Origin: Streptomyces sp. NRRL F-4489
GTDB taxonomy: Bacteria; Actinomycetota; Actinomycetes; Streptomycetales; Streptomycetaceae
Length of the DNA stretch: 50,608 nt
Reading direction: 5' to 3'
Assembly: GCF_001509485.1 (NCBI RefSeq)
Contig: NZ_LLZI01000235.1
Location: 1-50,608 of the forward strand
The notes beneath the pieces were generated by a model, which was not told where the DNA came from, made no database searches, and saw only the letters and a list, made by a program, of their open reading frames with translations. Of the stretch, positions 1 through 7,374 are shown piece by piece. Position 1 is the first letter of the stretch. Each line of letters begins with the position of its first letter. Position numbers and translations under genes: made by a program.

Positions 1-115
1 GCGGGGGAGGGGGCAGGGGAGCGGGATGGTGGGGAAGGGCAGCGGGCCCTGGGTGACCTGGGGCTATCGCGCCGCGTGAAGGTTTGGCCCGGGGTTGTGT
101 GAGGCCACAGTGAGT

Positions 116-146
116 TGTCAGGCTGTTGCGGACTGTCAAGCTGTTG
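116..146. repeat. 13-nt direct repeat before the GntR gene
   Basis: Two near-identical 13-nt copies, TGTCAGGCTGTTG at 116-128 and TGTCAAGCTGTTG at 134-146, are spaced 18 bp start to start. They lie directly before the preferred GTG start of the GntR-type regulator at 156. This arrangement would suit an autoregulatory binding site, but that role is inference. The upstream bases 1-115 are G-rich and hold no gene I can support. Confidence 0.4.
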
Positions 147-155
147 GGAGGGCAC

Positions 156-905
156 GTGCCTTTCGGTGAGCAGCCCGCGTACCTCCGCGTCGCCGGTGAC
201 CTGCGTCAGAAGATTGTGGACGGGGTGCTGGCCCCGCACACCCGGCTTCCTTCCCAGGCGCGGATCCGGGAGGAGTACGGCGTCTCGGACACCGTCGCGC
301 TGGAGGCGCGGAAGGTCCTGATGGCCGAGGGGCTGGTGGAGGGGCGGTCCGGGTCGGGGACGTATGTGCGGGAGCAGCCGGTGCCGCGCCGGATCGCCCG
401 CGGCGGCTTCCACAGCCGGGGCTGCACGCCGTTCCGGCAGGAGCAGTCGGACGAGCGGGTGCGGGGCACCTGGGAGTCCAGCAGCGAGCAGGAGGCGGCC
501 GGTTCGGCGGTGGCCGCGCGGCTGCGGATCCCGGTGGGGGCGCGGGTGATGCGGACGCGGTACGTGTTCCGGGCGGAGGGGGAGCCGTCGATGCTCTCCA
601 CCTCCTGGGAGCCGCTGGAGATCACCGGGCGGACGCCGGTGATGCTGCCGGAGGAGGGCCCGCTGGCCGGCCGCGGGGTGGTCGAGCGGATGGCGGCCAT
701 CGACGTGGTGGTGGACAACGTCGTGGAGGAGGTCGGCGCCCGGCCCGGACTGGCCGAGGAGGCGCTGGCGCTGGGCGGGGTGCCGGGGCACGCGGTGCTG
801 GTGATCTCGCGGACGTACTTCGCGGGCGGGCGGCCGGTGGAGACGGCCGATGTGGTGGCGTTGGCGGCCCGGCACCGGGTGGCGTACCACCTCCCTGTGA
901 AGTAG
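156..905 (+). CDS. GntR family transcriptional regulator with UTRA-type effector domain
   Basis: A 249-residue DNA-binding regulator. The first ~70 residues form a GntR winged helix: ILR-like 'RQKIVDGVLAPHTRLPSQ', recognition-helix region 'EEYGVSDTVALEARKVL' and wing 'GLVEGRSGSGTYV'. The remaining ~170 residues match a UTRA/HutC-like ligand domain ('RMRTRYVFRAEGEP'-style strand, 'SRTYFAGGRPVETADVV' near the end). I chose GTG at 156 because GGGAGGG lies at 146-152 and the protein begins 'MPFGEQPAYLRVAGDL', the usual place for this family; a TTG at 126 would add ten residues with no good ribosome site. The next gene on the same strand is an amino-acid permease 258 bp away, so control of uptake by a small-molecule ligand is likely but unproven. 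The ligand cannot be read from the sequence. Confidence 0.88.
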   Translation: MPFGEQPAYLRVAGDLRQKIVDGVLAPHTRLPSQARIREEYGVSDTVALEARKVLMAEGLVEGRSGSGTYVREQPVPRRIARGGFHSRGCTPFRQEQSDERVRGTWESSSEQEAAGSAVAARLRIPVGARVMRTRYVFRAEGEPSMLSTSWEPLEITGRTPVMLPEEGPLAGRGVVERMAAIDVVVDNVVEEVGARPGLAEEALALGGVPGHAVLVISRTYFAGGRPVETADVVALAARHRVAYHLPVK

Positions 906-1163
906 CGGCCCACCCCAACCCCCGCCGCCCCTGCGGTATCCGCACCCCACACGCCGGTTCGGTGACCATGAATTTCGGTCGAGTTTGGTGTCTGGATTGC
1001 CCGGTATTGGGTGGGTGTGTCGTCCGGATATCGGTGTTGGAAACCTCACAGAGGCTCAACTGGGCGGGATTTTTTGCCTGGTGTGGGAACCGGATCTTCG
1101 GATTCGCTCATACGATGGCGAAGTTTGTGCACGGCACGGGGGAAGACCAGGAGACCAGCACGC

Positions 1164-2843
1164 GTGAGCACGACGAAGCCAACGAGTGCGGAGCAGGGCT
1201 CGCACTCGAACTACCGCCGGTCCCTCGGGACCATCGCCCTGACCGCCACTGGTCTCGGGTCCATCATCGGTTCCGGCTGGCTGTTCGGGGCCGAACGGGC
1301 CGCGGCCATCGCCGGTCCGGCCGCGATCCTCGCCTGGGTCATCGGCGCGGTCGTCGCGCTCACCATCGCCCTCACGTACACCGAGCTGGGCTCGATGTTC
1401 CCGAAGGCGGGCGGGATGGTCCGCTACGGGCAGTATTCGCACGGTTCGCTCGCGGGATACCTCGCGGCCTGGGCGAACTGGATCGCGATCGTCTCGGTGA
1501 TCCCCGGTGAGGCGACCGCCTCCGTCCAGTACATGAGCTCGTGGGACTTCGGCTGGGCCAAGGCGCTCTTCGACGGCAAGGAGCTCACCGGCTCCGGCGT
1601 CGCGGTGGCCAGCGTCCTGCTGGTCTTCTACTTCTTCATGAACTGGTTCGCGGTCTCGCTCTTCGCCAAGACCAATACCGCGATCACGGTCTTCAAGGTC
1701 GTGGTGCCGATCCTCACCGCGGGCGCGCTGATCCTCGCGCACTTCGACACCCACAACATCGAGCGGGCCGGCGGCTTCGCCCCCAACGGCTGGAGCGCGG
1801 TCTTCAGCTGTGTGGCGCTCTCCGGCATCGTCTGGGCGTACAACGGCTTCCAGTCGCCGCTCAACCTCGCCGGCGAGGCGCGCAACCCGGGCCGCTCGCT
1901 GCCCAAGGCCGTCGCCTTCTCCATCGTCATCGCGCTGGTGATCTACCTCGCGCTCCAGGTCGCGTTCCTCTTCGCGGTGCCGGCCGGGGACCTGAGCAAG
2001 GGCTGGGGTGGGCTGAGCTACCACTCCCCGCTCGCCGAGCTGGGCCTGGCCTGGGGCCTGAACTGGCTGGCGCTGCTGCTGTACGCCGACGCGTTCGTCT
2101 CGCCGTCCGGTACGGGCATGATCTACGCGGCCACCACCTCGCGCATGATCCAGGGCGTGCAGGAGAACGGCCACCTGCCGGGGATCTTCGGCAAGGTGGA
2201 CGCCAAGACCGGCATCCCGCGCCCGGCGCTGGTGCTCAACCTCGGCGTGGCGTTCCTGTTCCTGGCGGTCTTCCGCGGCTGGGGCTCGCTGGCCGAGGTG
2301 GTCTCGGTCGCCACGGTCATCTCGTACATCACCGGGCCGGTCGCCGTGATGGGCCTGCGGCGGCTCTCGCCGCACATGAAGCGGCCGGTGCAGCTGCGCG
2401 CGATGCCGGTCATCGCACCGGTCGCGATGATCTTCGGGTCGCTGGTCCTGTACTGGGGCAAGTGGCCGCTCACCGGCAAGGTCATCTTCATCATGGCGGT
2501 CGGCCTGCCGGTCTGGGCGTGGTACGAGATCGTCCGGCCGTGGAAGCAGGGCCGCAAGCCGCTGCGCGACCTGATGCCGCACCTGAAGGCCGGCGCCTGG
2601 ATGGTCATCTACCTGCTGGTCATGGCGGCCGTGTCCTACCTGGGCGGCAAGGAGTTCGGCGGCAAGGGCTACCTGCCGCCGGGCCTCGACCTCGCGGTGG
2701 TCGCGGTGATCGCGCTGGCCTTCTACTTCTGGGGCGTGCGCAGCGCCTGGCGCAACCCCTCGCTGGTGGCCGTCGAGGCCGAGCTGGCCGCGGCGGAGGC
2801 GGCCGGCGAGACCAAGGGCGACGAGGCCCGTACCGGCGCCTGA
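1164..2843 (+). CDS. APC superfamily amino-acid permease
   Basis: A 559-residue polytopic membrane protein with about 12 hydrophobic helices. The first helix carries the APC unwound-helix motif 'GLGSIIGSGWLFG', and 'YTELGSMFPKAGGMVRYGQ' after helix 2 is typical of amino acid-polyamine-organocation transporters. It probably imports an amino acid with a cation; the substrate is not readable. GTG at 1164 is preferred because AGGAGA lies at 1149-1154 with a 9-nt spacer and the protein then begins 'MSTTKPTSAEQG'; in-frame starts further upstream would add residues out of character with the family. The C-terminus ends in an alanine/glutamate-rich cytoplasmic tail. The GntR regulator upstream is the obvious candidate controller. 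The 258-bp gap between them must hold the promoter, but I could not identify convincing -35/-10 boxes. Confidence 0.9.
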   Translation: MSTTKPTSAEQGSHSNYRRSLGTIALTATGLGSIIGSGWLFGAERAAAIAGPAAILAWVIGAVVALTIALTYTELGSMFPKAGGMVRYGQYSHGSLAGYLAAWANWIAIVSVIPGEATASVQYMSSWDFGWAKALFDGKELTGSGVAVASVLLVFYFFMNWFAVSLFAKTNTAITVFKVVVPILTAGALILAHFDTHNIERAGGFAPNGWSAVFSCVALSGIVWAYNGFQSPLNLAGEARNPGRSLPKAVAFSIVIALVIYLALQVAFLFAVPAGDLSKGWGGLSYHSPLAELGLAWGLNWLALLLYADAFVSPSGTGMIYAATTSRMIQGVQENGHLPGIFGKVDAKTGIPRPALVLNLGVAFLFLAVFRGWGSLAEVVSVATVISYITGPVAVMGLRRLSPHMKRPVQLRAMPVIAPVAMIFGSLVLYWGKWPLTGKVIFIMAVGLPVWAWYEIVRPWKQGRKPLRDLMPHLKAGAWMVIYLLVMAAVSYLGGKEFGGKGYLPPGLDLAVVAVIALAFYFWGVRSAWRNPSLVAVEAELAAAEAAGETKGDEARTGA

Positions 2844-2911
2844 GCGGCCCTCCGCGGCAGCTCTCCTTCTCGTGACACCCGCCCGGCCTGCCCGGGCTTC
2901 CACCGGCCGCT

Positions 2912-2945
2912 CGCGGGCCGCACCTGGGGTTCCCAGGGGCCCGCG
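2912..2945 (+). terminator. Nested hairpin downstream of the permease
   Basis: CGCGGGCC (2912-2919) pairs with GGCCCGCG (2938-2945), and inside it CCTGGG (2923-2928) pairs with CCCAGG (2932-2937) around a 3-nt loop. There is no T-run, as is common for streptomycete terminators. It sits 69 bp after the permease stop codon. Confidence 0.6.
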
Positions 2946-3003
2946 GGTGGCCGGTTCGGTCTCTCTTTGTGCCATTCCATATCCGGTGCGTGAAGGTCGG
3001 GCG

Positions 3004-3009
3004 TAGGCT
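3004..3009 (+). promoter_or_regulatory. TAGGCT -10 box, leaderless-type
   Basis: TAGGCT is followed after 7 nt by ATG at 3017. The same box and spacing precede several other genes in this window (3310, 33097, 32512 on the minus strand), where the start codon would be at or next to the transcription start. Here it would start a transcript carrying the small frame at 3017 and then the SPOR-like gene at 3091. No convincing -35 element is visible. Confidence 0.45.
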
Positions 3010-3016
3010 CGGGCAT

Positions 3017-3094
3017 ATGCGGATTGCGATTTCGGCATCAGCACAGGAGGGGCGCGCGCGGGCGCGCCGCACGGCGGACGGAGGGGCGCCATGA
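3017..3094 (+). CDS. Possible 25-aa leader ORF overlapping the SPOR-like gene
   Basis: ATG at 3017 opens a 25-codon frame beginning MRIAISASAQEG and ending in TGA at 3092-3094. That stop overlaps the start of the next gene as ATGA (3091-3094), the usual sign of translational coupling. A TAGGCT -10 box lies 7 nt before the ATG. The residues are Arg/Ala rich and match nothing I know, so this may be a chance frame in a leader; the SPOR-like gene also has its own good ribosome site (GGAGGGG at 3080-3086). Treat as a hypothesis. Confidence 0.25.
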   Translation: MRIAISASAQEGRARARRTADGGAP

Positions 3095-3270
3095 CCGACA
3101 CCGGGAGCGCGCTGCCCTGGCTCGTCATCCGCCAGGACGAAGGCGGCAACCGCTATCGGGTCGGCCGCTATGCCACCCGGGCGGAGGCGGAGCGGGTCGC
3201 CGACCGCCTCGGTACCCGCGGCAATCAGCGGCTTTACGTGGTCGAGCGGGTCGGCCACGGCGTGCCGTGA
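3091..3270 (+). CDS. Small SPOR-like domain protein
   Basis: A 59-residue protein beginning MTDTGSALPWLVIRQDEG, preceded by GGAGGGG at 3080-3086. The pattern 'RYRVGRYATRAEAERVADRL' followed by a closing strand 'RLYVVERV' has the beta-alpha-beta layout of a SPOR repeat, in which a strand leads into a helix with repeated Ala/Glu and then a second strand. SPOR domains in other proteins bind denuded peptidoglycan, but this one has no signal peptide or membrane helix, so a cytoplasmic role is more likely here. Small stand-alone proteins of this type are, to my memory, common in Streptomyces and have no assigned function. It lies 52 bp before the Nudix gene, which has its own -10 box. Confidence 0.75.
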   Translation: MTDTGSALPWLVIRQDEGGNRYRVGRYATRAEAERVADRLGTRGNQRLYVVERVGHGVP

Positions 3271-3309
3271 GCGGAGCGGGGCGGGGAAGCGCGCATGAGG
3301 CGGGGGACG

Positions 3310-3315
3310 TAGGCT
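3310..3315 (+). promoter_or_regulatory. TAGGCT -10 box of the Nudix gene (leaderless)
   Basis: TAGGCT is separated by 7 nt from the ATG at 3323, which has no Shine-Dalgarno sequence. This is the expected layout of a leaderless transcript starting at or beside the A of the ATG. No recognisable -35 box is present. Confidence 0.55.
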
Positions 3316-3322
3316 GCCGCGC

Positions 3323-3751
3323 ATGACGACGGTGCGCGTAGTGGTGGGCGGTGCGGTGTGCGAGCGGGGGCGGCTGCTGGCCGCCCGGCGCAGCGCGCCG
3401 CCCGCGCTGGCCGGCCGCTGGGAGCTGCCCGGCGGCAAGGTGGAGGACGGCGAGACGCCGGAGCAGGCGCTGGTGCGCGAGCTGCGCGAGGAGCTGGGCG
3501 TCGAGGCCGAGCCGGTGGAGCGGATCCCCGGCGAGTGGGTGCTGCGCCCCGGCTACGTCCTCCAGGTGTGGACCGCGCGGCTGGTCGGCGGGCGGCCGGA
3601 GCCGCTCCAGGACCATGACGAACTGCGCTGGCTGCGGCCCGGTGAGGAGCGCGAGGTGGACTGGCTCGACCAGGACCGCCCGGCCGTCGCCGAGGTGATG
3701 CGCCGGCTGGGCGGGCGGCCCGCGGTGGGTATTCCGGGCGCGCGCCTGTAG
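3323..3751 (+). CDS. Nudix hydrolase (MutT-like)
   Basis: A 142-residue Nudix protein. The 23-residue Nudix box is complete: G38, E44, R52, E53, E56, E57, G59, matching GX5EX7REUXEEXGU. The flanking 'GRWELPGGKVEDGETP' is typical of MutT-type (d)NTP pyrophosphatases that clear oxidised nucleotides such as 8-oxo-dGTP, and a tail 'DHDELRWLRPGEEREVDWLDQDRP' is the usual MutT-like end. Nudix proteins have broad substrates, so the exact nucleotide is inferred only. The gene appears leaderless, with a TAGGCT box 7 nt before the ATG. It is followed by a hairpin and is probably a single-gene unit. Confidence 0.9.
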   Translation: MTTVRVVVGGAVCERGRLLAARRSAPPALAGRWELPGGKVEDGETPEQALVRELREELGVEAEPVERIPGEWVLRPGYVLQVWTARLVGGRPEPLQDHDELRWLRPGEEREVDWLDQDRPAVAEVMRRLGGRPAVGIPGARL

Positions 3752-3757
3752 CTCCAC

Positions 3758-3783
3758 GGGGGCGCCGCCGGGTGCGCGCCCCC
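3758..3783 (+). terminator. Hairpin after the Nudix gene
   Basis: GGGGGCGC (3758-3765) pairs with GCGCCCCC (3776-3783) around a 10-nt loop, starting 6 nt after the Nudix stop codon. It has no T-run. The following ~220 bases up to 4004 contain no supported gene; a GGGTAT element at 3930-3935 resembles the -10 of stress-type sigma factors and could drive the ATPase gene at 4005. Confidence 0.6.
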
Positions 3784-4004
3784 GGTGGGCGCGGGTCGCG
3801 TTCCCCGCCGTCGTCCCGGCCGGTCGTCCGCCCGCTCGCGCGCGGTGCCCACCGCACCGGCGGCCCGCCGCGAGATGCGCCATTTGTGCCACAGTGCACG
3901 GTTCAAGGCGGTACCTGGGGCTCGATATCGGGTATGTCCTGATTGGCCCCTTTCGGCGGGGGCCGGGTTCGACGGGGGACCCCTCGGCCTGGGAAGTGAT
4001 CGGC

Positions 4005-4460
4005 GTGAGCGACAGCGCAGCGGCAGAGGTCCCGGACTCCGGCCCCACCGATGTCCGCAAGCGCGGCCGGGCCGCCGGCGGGGCGCCGTGCGCCGAATGG
4101 AGCTTCCCCGCCGACCCCGGCGCGGTCCGCACCGCCCGCACCATGGTCCGTCAGGTGCTCGACGACTGGGGCCTGAACGGCGCCGCCGACGTCGCGGTGC
4201 TGCTGGTCAGCGAGCTGGTCACCAACTCCCTGCGGTACACCCGCGGCCCCATCGGCGTCCGCATGGTGCTGCTGGGCGCCGGCGCGCTCCTCGTCGAGGT
4301 CTCCGATCCGCTGCCCGATCCGCCGCGGACCCGTACCGCCGCCCCCGATGACGAGGGAGGACGCGGCCTCCAGCTGGTCGCGCACAGCTCCCGGCGGTGG
4401 GGCACCCGGCAGGGAAAGAGCGGCAAGACAGTGTGGTTCGAGCTGTCGGTGGCTGGTTAG
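4005..4460 (+). CDS. RsbW-like HATPase (anti-sigma-factor-type ATP-binding protein)
   Basis: A 151-residue protein from the GTG at 4005 (GGGAAG at 3991-3996, 8-nt spacer); an in-frame GTG at 3894 would add 37 residues of no recognisable character. The GHKL ATPase motifs are present: N-box 'LLVSELVTNSLRYT' and G1 box 'DEGGRGLQLVAHSSRRWG', ending 'GKTVWFELSV'. Family members either phosphorylate anti-anti-sigma factors and hold sigma factors inactive, or act as kinase modules in signalling. No sigma factor or anti-anti-sigma gene is adjacent; instead the next gene is a phosphatase whose own C-terminal ATPase domain is very similar. The two may have arisen by local duplication and may share partners. 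Confidence 0.85.
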   Translation: MSDSAAAEVPDSGPTDVRKRGRAAGGAPCAEWSFPADPGAVRTARTMVRQVLDDWGLNGAADVAVLLVSELVTNSLRYTRGPIGVRMVLLGAGALLVEVSDPLPDPPRTRTAAPDDEGGRGLQLVAHSSRRWGTRQGKSGKTVWFELSVAG

Positions 4461-4622
4461 GAGTCAGGAGGAGTCCTGATCGTTGCCATTTCATCGACAT
4501 TTTGTAGATGGCCTGCGATCGAGACTGTGCTGTGATCGTGAAGACCGTGTTCCGGATAGCCGAGGTGCTGGAATACTCGGCAGGTCCGGTCCGGGCACGA
4601 TGAGCTGGAGGGGACGGGGCTC

Positions 4623-7292
4623 GTGAGCGAGAAGTCATCCGGCGGGGTGGTACCCGCGCAGCATGACGGCCGGGACGGCGCGGACGGTCCGCAGGGACCC
4701 GGCGGTCACCGCCCTGCGCCCGAGCCGCCCGGCCCCGCCGTGTGGCAGAGCAGCCGGCCCGGCTCGATCTACGACTACATCAAGGTCGCCTCCTTCTCGC
4801 TCGGCCCCGACGGGCACATCGACCAGTGGAGCGAGCGGGCCGCCCGGATGCTCGGCATCCCGGCCCGCCACGCGCTCGGCAAGGACCCCGTCGCGGCCTT
4901 CGTACCCGGCCAGTTCCAGGAGACCGGGCGGCGCAAGGTCGCCGAGATCCTGGACGGCCGCGAGTGGACGGGCCTGGTCCCGTACTCCCGGGAGCCCGGT
5001 CGCGCGCCCGAGGGCCTGGCGGAGATCTATGTGATGCCCGCCGAGAACGAGCACGGTGAACGCGGCGCGGTCTGCCTGGTGGTCGACGTCCGGGCGCTGC
5101 GCGGTATCGAGACCGACCTCGCCGCCGCGCAGGCCGTTTTCGGTCAATCCCCCATGGGCTTCACCCTGTTCGGCACGGACCTGAAGCTGCTCCGGGTCAA
5201 CGAGCGCTTCGCCACCGTCTTCGGCGGACCCGCCGCCAAGTACCGCGGCGGCACCCCGTACGACTTCCTGCCCCGCCCCGAGGCCGAGCGGATGACCGCC
5301 GCGCTGCGCCGGGTGCTGGAGACCGGCGAACCGGTCAGCGAGATGCAGCTGGTGGGCAGCGTCCCCGGCGAGGAGGACCGCCGCCGCTGGTCGGTCTCGC
5401 TCTACCGCCTGCACGGCGCCAGCGGCCGCCCGATCGGCGTCGCCGCGCTCGCCTCCGACGTCACCGGCCGCCGCCGCGCCGAACGGGAGGCCGCCAACGC
5501 CCGCCGCAACCTCGCGCTGCTCAACGAGGCCGGCGCCCGGATAGGCAACTCCCTGGATCTGGAGACCACCGCCCGCACCCTGCTCGACGTCGCCGTCCCG
5601 CAGTTCTGCGATCTGGCGTCGGTCGACCTCTACCAGGGGCTGCTGGCCGGTGACGAGGAGCGGCCGGGGATGAGCGACGGCAGCGCGGAGCTGCGCCGGG
5701 TCGCCTTCGCCAGCGCGGTCTCCGACGCCCCGCTGGCCGCCGGCACCCCCTACGACGCCCCGGTCGAGGTCGGCGCCGTGCACCGCTATCCGTTCAACTC
5801 CCCGTGCGCGGCGGCCCTGCGGACGGCGCAGGCGCAGATCATCCCGGGCCGGGACAGCGACGAGGCGCCGGAGCTGGGCGCGGTGGTGCACTCCACCCTC
5901 GCCGTCCCGATGGTCGCCCGGGACACCGTCGTCGGCCTGGTGCGGTTCTCCCGGACGAAGGGCAGCGAGCCGTTCGGCGAACGGGACACCGCGCTGGCGG
6001 TGGAGCTGGCCGCGCGCGCCGCGGTCTGCATCGACAACGCCCGGCTGTACCGCCGCGAGCACGAGCGGGCGCTGATATTGCAGCGCAGCCTGCTGCCGCC
6101 CGGCGACCCCGAGGCGGCCGGCCTCGACATCGCCTGCCGCTATCTGCCCGGCACCACCGCCACCGAGGTCGGCGGCGACTGGTTCGACGTCATCGAACTC
6201 CCCGGCCACCGCACCGCCCTGGTCGTCGGCGACGTGATGGGCCGGGGCCTGCGCGCCGCGGTCGCGATGGGCGAACTCCGCACCGCCGTACGGACGTTGG
6301 CGCTGCTGGACCTGGAGCCGGCCGAGGTGCTGGGGGCGCTGGACGAGATCGCCCGGGGGCTGGGCGGCAGCGGCGACCGCGGCGCCATGGCGCGCACCGC
6401 CCGCAGCCGGTCGGGCGCGGCGTCCGGCGGCGCGGTCCCGGCCCGCTCGGCGCGTACCGCCGACCTCTCCGAGGTCTACCTCGCCACCTGCGTCTACGCG
6501 GTCTACGACCCGATCACCCGGATCTGCACCTTCGCCAACGCCGGGCATCTGCCGCCGGTGCTGGTCGAGGAGGGCGAGGAGGCGCTGCTGCTGGACGTGC
6601 CGCCGGGGATGCCGCTGGGCGTGGGCGGGGAGCCGTTCGAGGAGATCGAGGTCGAGGTGCCGGACGGCGCGCTGCTCGCGCTGTACACCGACGGCCTGGT
6701 GGAGTCCCGGCACCAGCCGCTGGACGCGGGGCTGCAGGCGTTCCGCCGGGCGCTCTCGGACGCCGGGCGGCCGCTGGAGGACGTCTGCGACCACGTGCTG
6801 AGCGAGCTGAACACCTCGCACGGCGAGGACGACATCGCGCTGCTGATGGCCCGGGTGCACGGGCTGCCCAAGGAGGCGGTGGGCGACTGGAGCCTGGCGC
6901 CGGAGCCGCGGTCGGTGGCCCGGGCCCGGGAGCTGGCCCGCGACCAGCTGACCGACTGGGGTCTTCAGGCGCTGGTGGACACCACGGAGCTGCTGGTCAG
7001 CGAGTTGGTGACGAACGCGCTGCGGCACGGGCACGGGGAGATCAGGCTGCGGCTGCTGCTGGACCGGACGCTGGTGTGCGAGGTGTGGGACGCGGATCTC
7101 GCCCAGCCGCGGCGGCGGCGGGCCCGCGATACCGACGAGGGGGGCCGCGGTCTTCAGCTCGTCGGGCTGCTCAGTGAGCGCTGGGGGAGCCGGCGCACCC
7201 CGCGCGGCAAGACCGTGTGGTTCGAACTCGCGCTGCCGGACGGCGACGCGGCGCCGGCGGATCCGGCGGAGGCACTGCTGAGCCTGTTCTGA
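4623..7292 (+). CDS. PAS-PAS-GAF-PP2C(SpoIIE)-HATPase signalling phosphatase
   Basis: An 889-residue cytoplasmic multidomain protein. Approximate order: PAS 1 (~45-160, 'IYDYIKVASFSLGPDGHIDQW'-like start), PAS 2 (~165-285), GAF (~290-470), SpoIIE/RsbU PP2C (~480-715) and RsbW-like HATPase (~755-885). PP2C metal motifs are intact: 'EVGGDWFDV', 'VVGDVMGRGL', 'FANAGHLPPVL', 'LALYTDGLVESR' and 'DDIALLMAR'. The ATPase shows 'ELLVSELVTNALRHG' and 'DEGGRGLQLVG'. Such proteins sense ligands or redox state, dephosphorylate anti-anti-sigma factors and can rephosphorylate them through the ATPase, acting as a switch for stress sigma factors. GTG at 4623 has GGAGGGG at 4607-4613. The upstream stand-alone ATPase is paralogous to its C-terminus. 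Its sigma-factor target is not in this window. Confidence 0.93.
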   Translation: MSEKSSGGVVPAQHDGRDGADGPQGPGGHRPAPEPPGPAVWQSSRPGSIYDYIKVASFSLGPDGHIDQWSERAARMLGIPARHALGKDPVAAFVPGQFQETGRRKVAEILDGREWTGLVPYSREPGRAPEGLAEIYVMPAENEHGERGAVCLVVDVRALRGIETDLAAAQAVFGQSPMGFTLFGTDLKLLRVNERFATVFGGPAAKYRGGTPYDFLPRPEAERMTAALRRVLETGEPVSEMQLVGSVPGEEDRRRWSVSLYRLHGASGRPIGVAALASDVTGRRRAEREAANARRNLALLNEAGARIGNSLDLETTARTLLDVAVPQFCDLASVDLYQGLLAGDEERPGMSDGSAELRRVAFASAVSDAPLAAGTPYDAPVEVGAVHRYPFNSPCAAALRTAQAQIIPGRDSDEAPELGAVVHSTLAVPMVARDTVVGLVRFSRTKGSEPFGERDTALAVELAARAAVCIDNARLYRREHERALILQRSLLPPGDPEAAGLDIACRYLPGTTATEVGGDWFDVIELPGHRTALVVGDVMGRGLRAAVAMGELRTAVRTLALLDLEPAEVLGALDEIARGLGGSGDRGAMARTARSRSGAASGGAVPARSARTADLSEVYLATCVYAVYDPITRICTFANAGHLPPVLVEEGEEALLLDVPPGMPLGVGGEPFEEIEVEVPDGALLALYTDGLVESRHQPLDAGLQAFRRALSDAGRPLEDVCDHVLSELNTSHGEDDIALLMARVHGLPKEAVGDWSLAPEPRSVARARELARDQLTDWGLQALVDTTELLVSELVTNALRHGHGEIRLRLLLDRTLVCEVWDADLAQPRRRRARDTDEGGRGLQLVGLLSERWGSRRTPRGKTVWFELALPDGDAAPADPAEALLSLF

Positions 7293-7298
7293 GGCCGC

Positions 7299-7332
7299 GG
7301 TACGGGCGTACGGGCGGTACGGGCGTACGGGC
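7299..7332. repeat. Exact 17-bp tandem repeat
   Basis: GGTACGGGCGTACGGGC occurs twice in a row (7299-7315 and 7316-7332), in the 82-bp spacer between the convergent phosphatase and amidohydrolase genes. It is noncoding. Confidence 0.85.
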
Positions 7333-7343
7333 GCCCCTGGGGA

Positions 7344-7363
7344 CCCGGGTGGACGGACCCGGG
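7344..7363. terminator. Hairpin between convergent genes
   Basis: CCCGGGT (7344-7350) pairs with ACCCGGG (7357-7363) around a 6-nt loop, between the phosphatase stop and the amidohydrolase stop. It could end transcripts from both sides. Confidence 0.45.
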
Positions 7364-7374
7364 CTGCGGGTGGG

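Noticed and set aside
1056..3149. A 697-codon minus-strand open frame opposite the amino-acid permease
   Set aside because: The plus-strand permease has 12 helices and a good start; the antisense frame is rich in Arg/Asp/Gly and matches nothing.
4464..4479. Inverted repeat TCAGGA-GGAG-TCCTGA just after the stand-alone ATPase stop
   Set aside because: Only six base pairs and no tail; too weak to call a terminator or operator.
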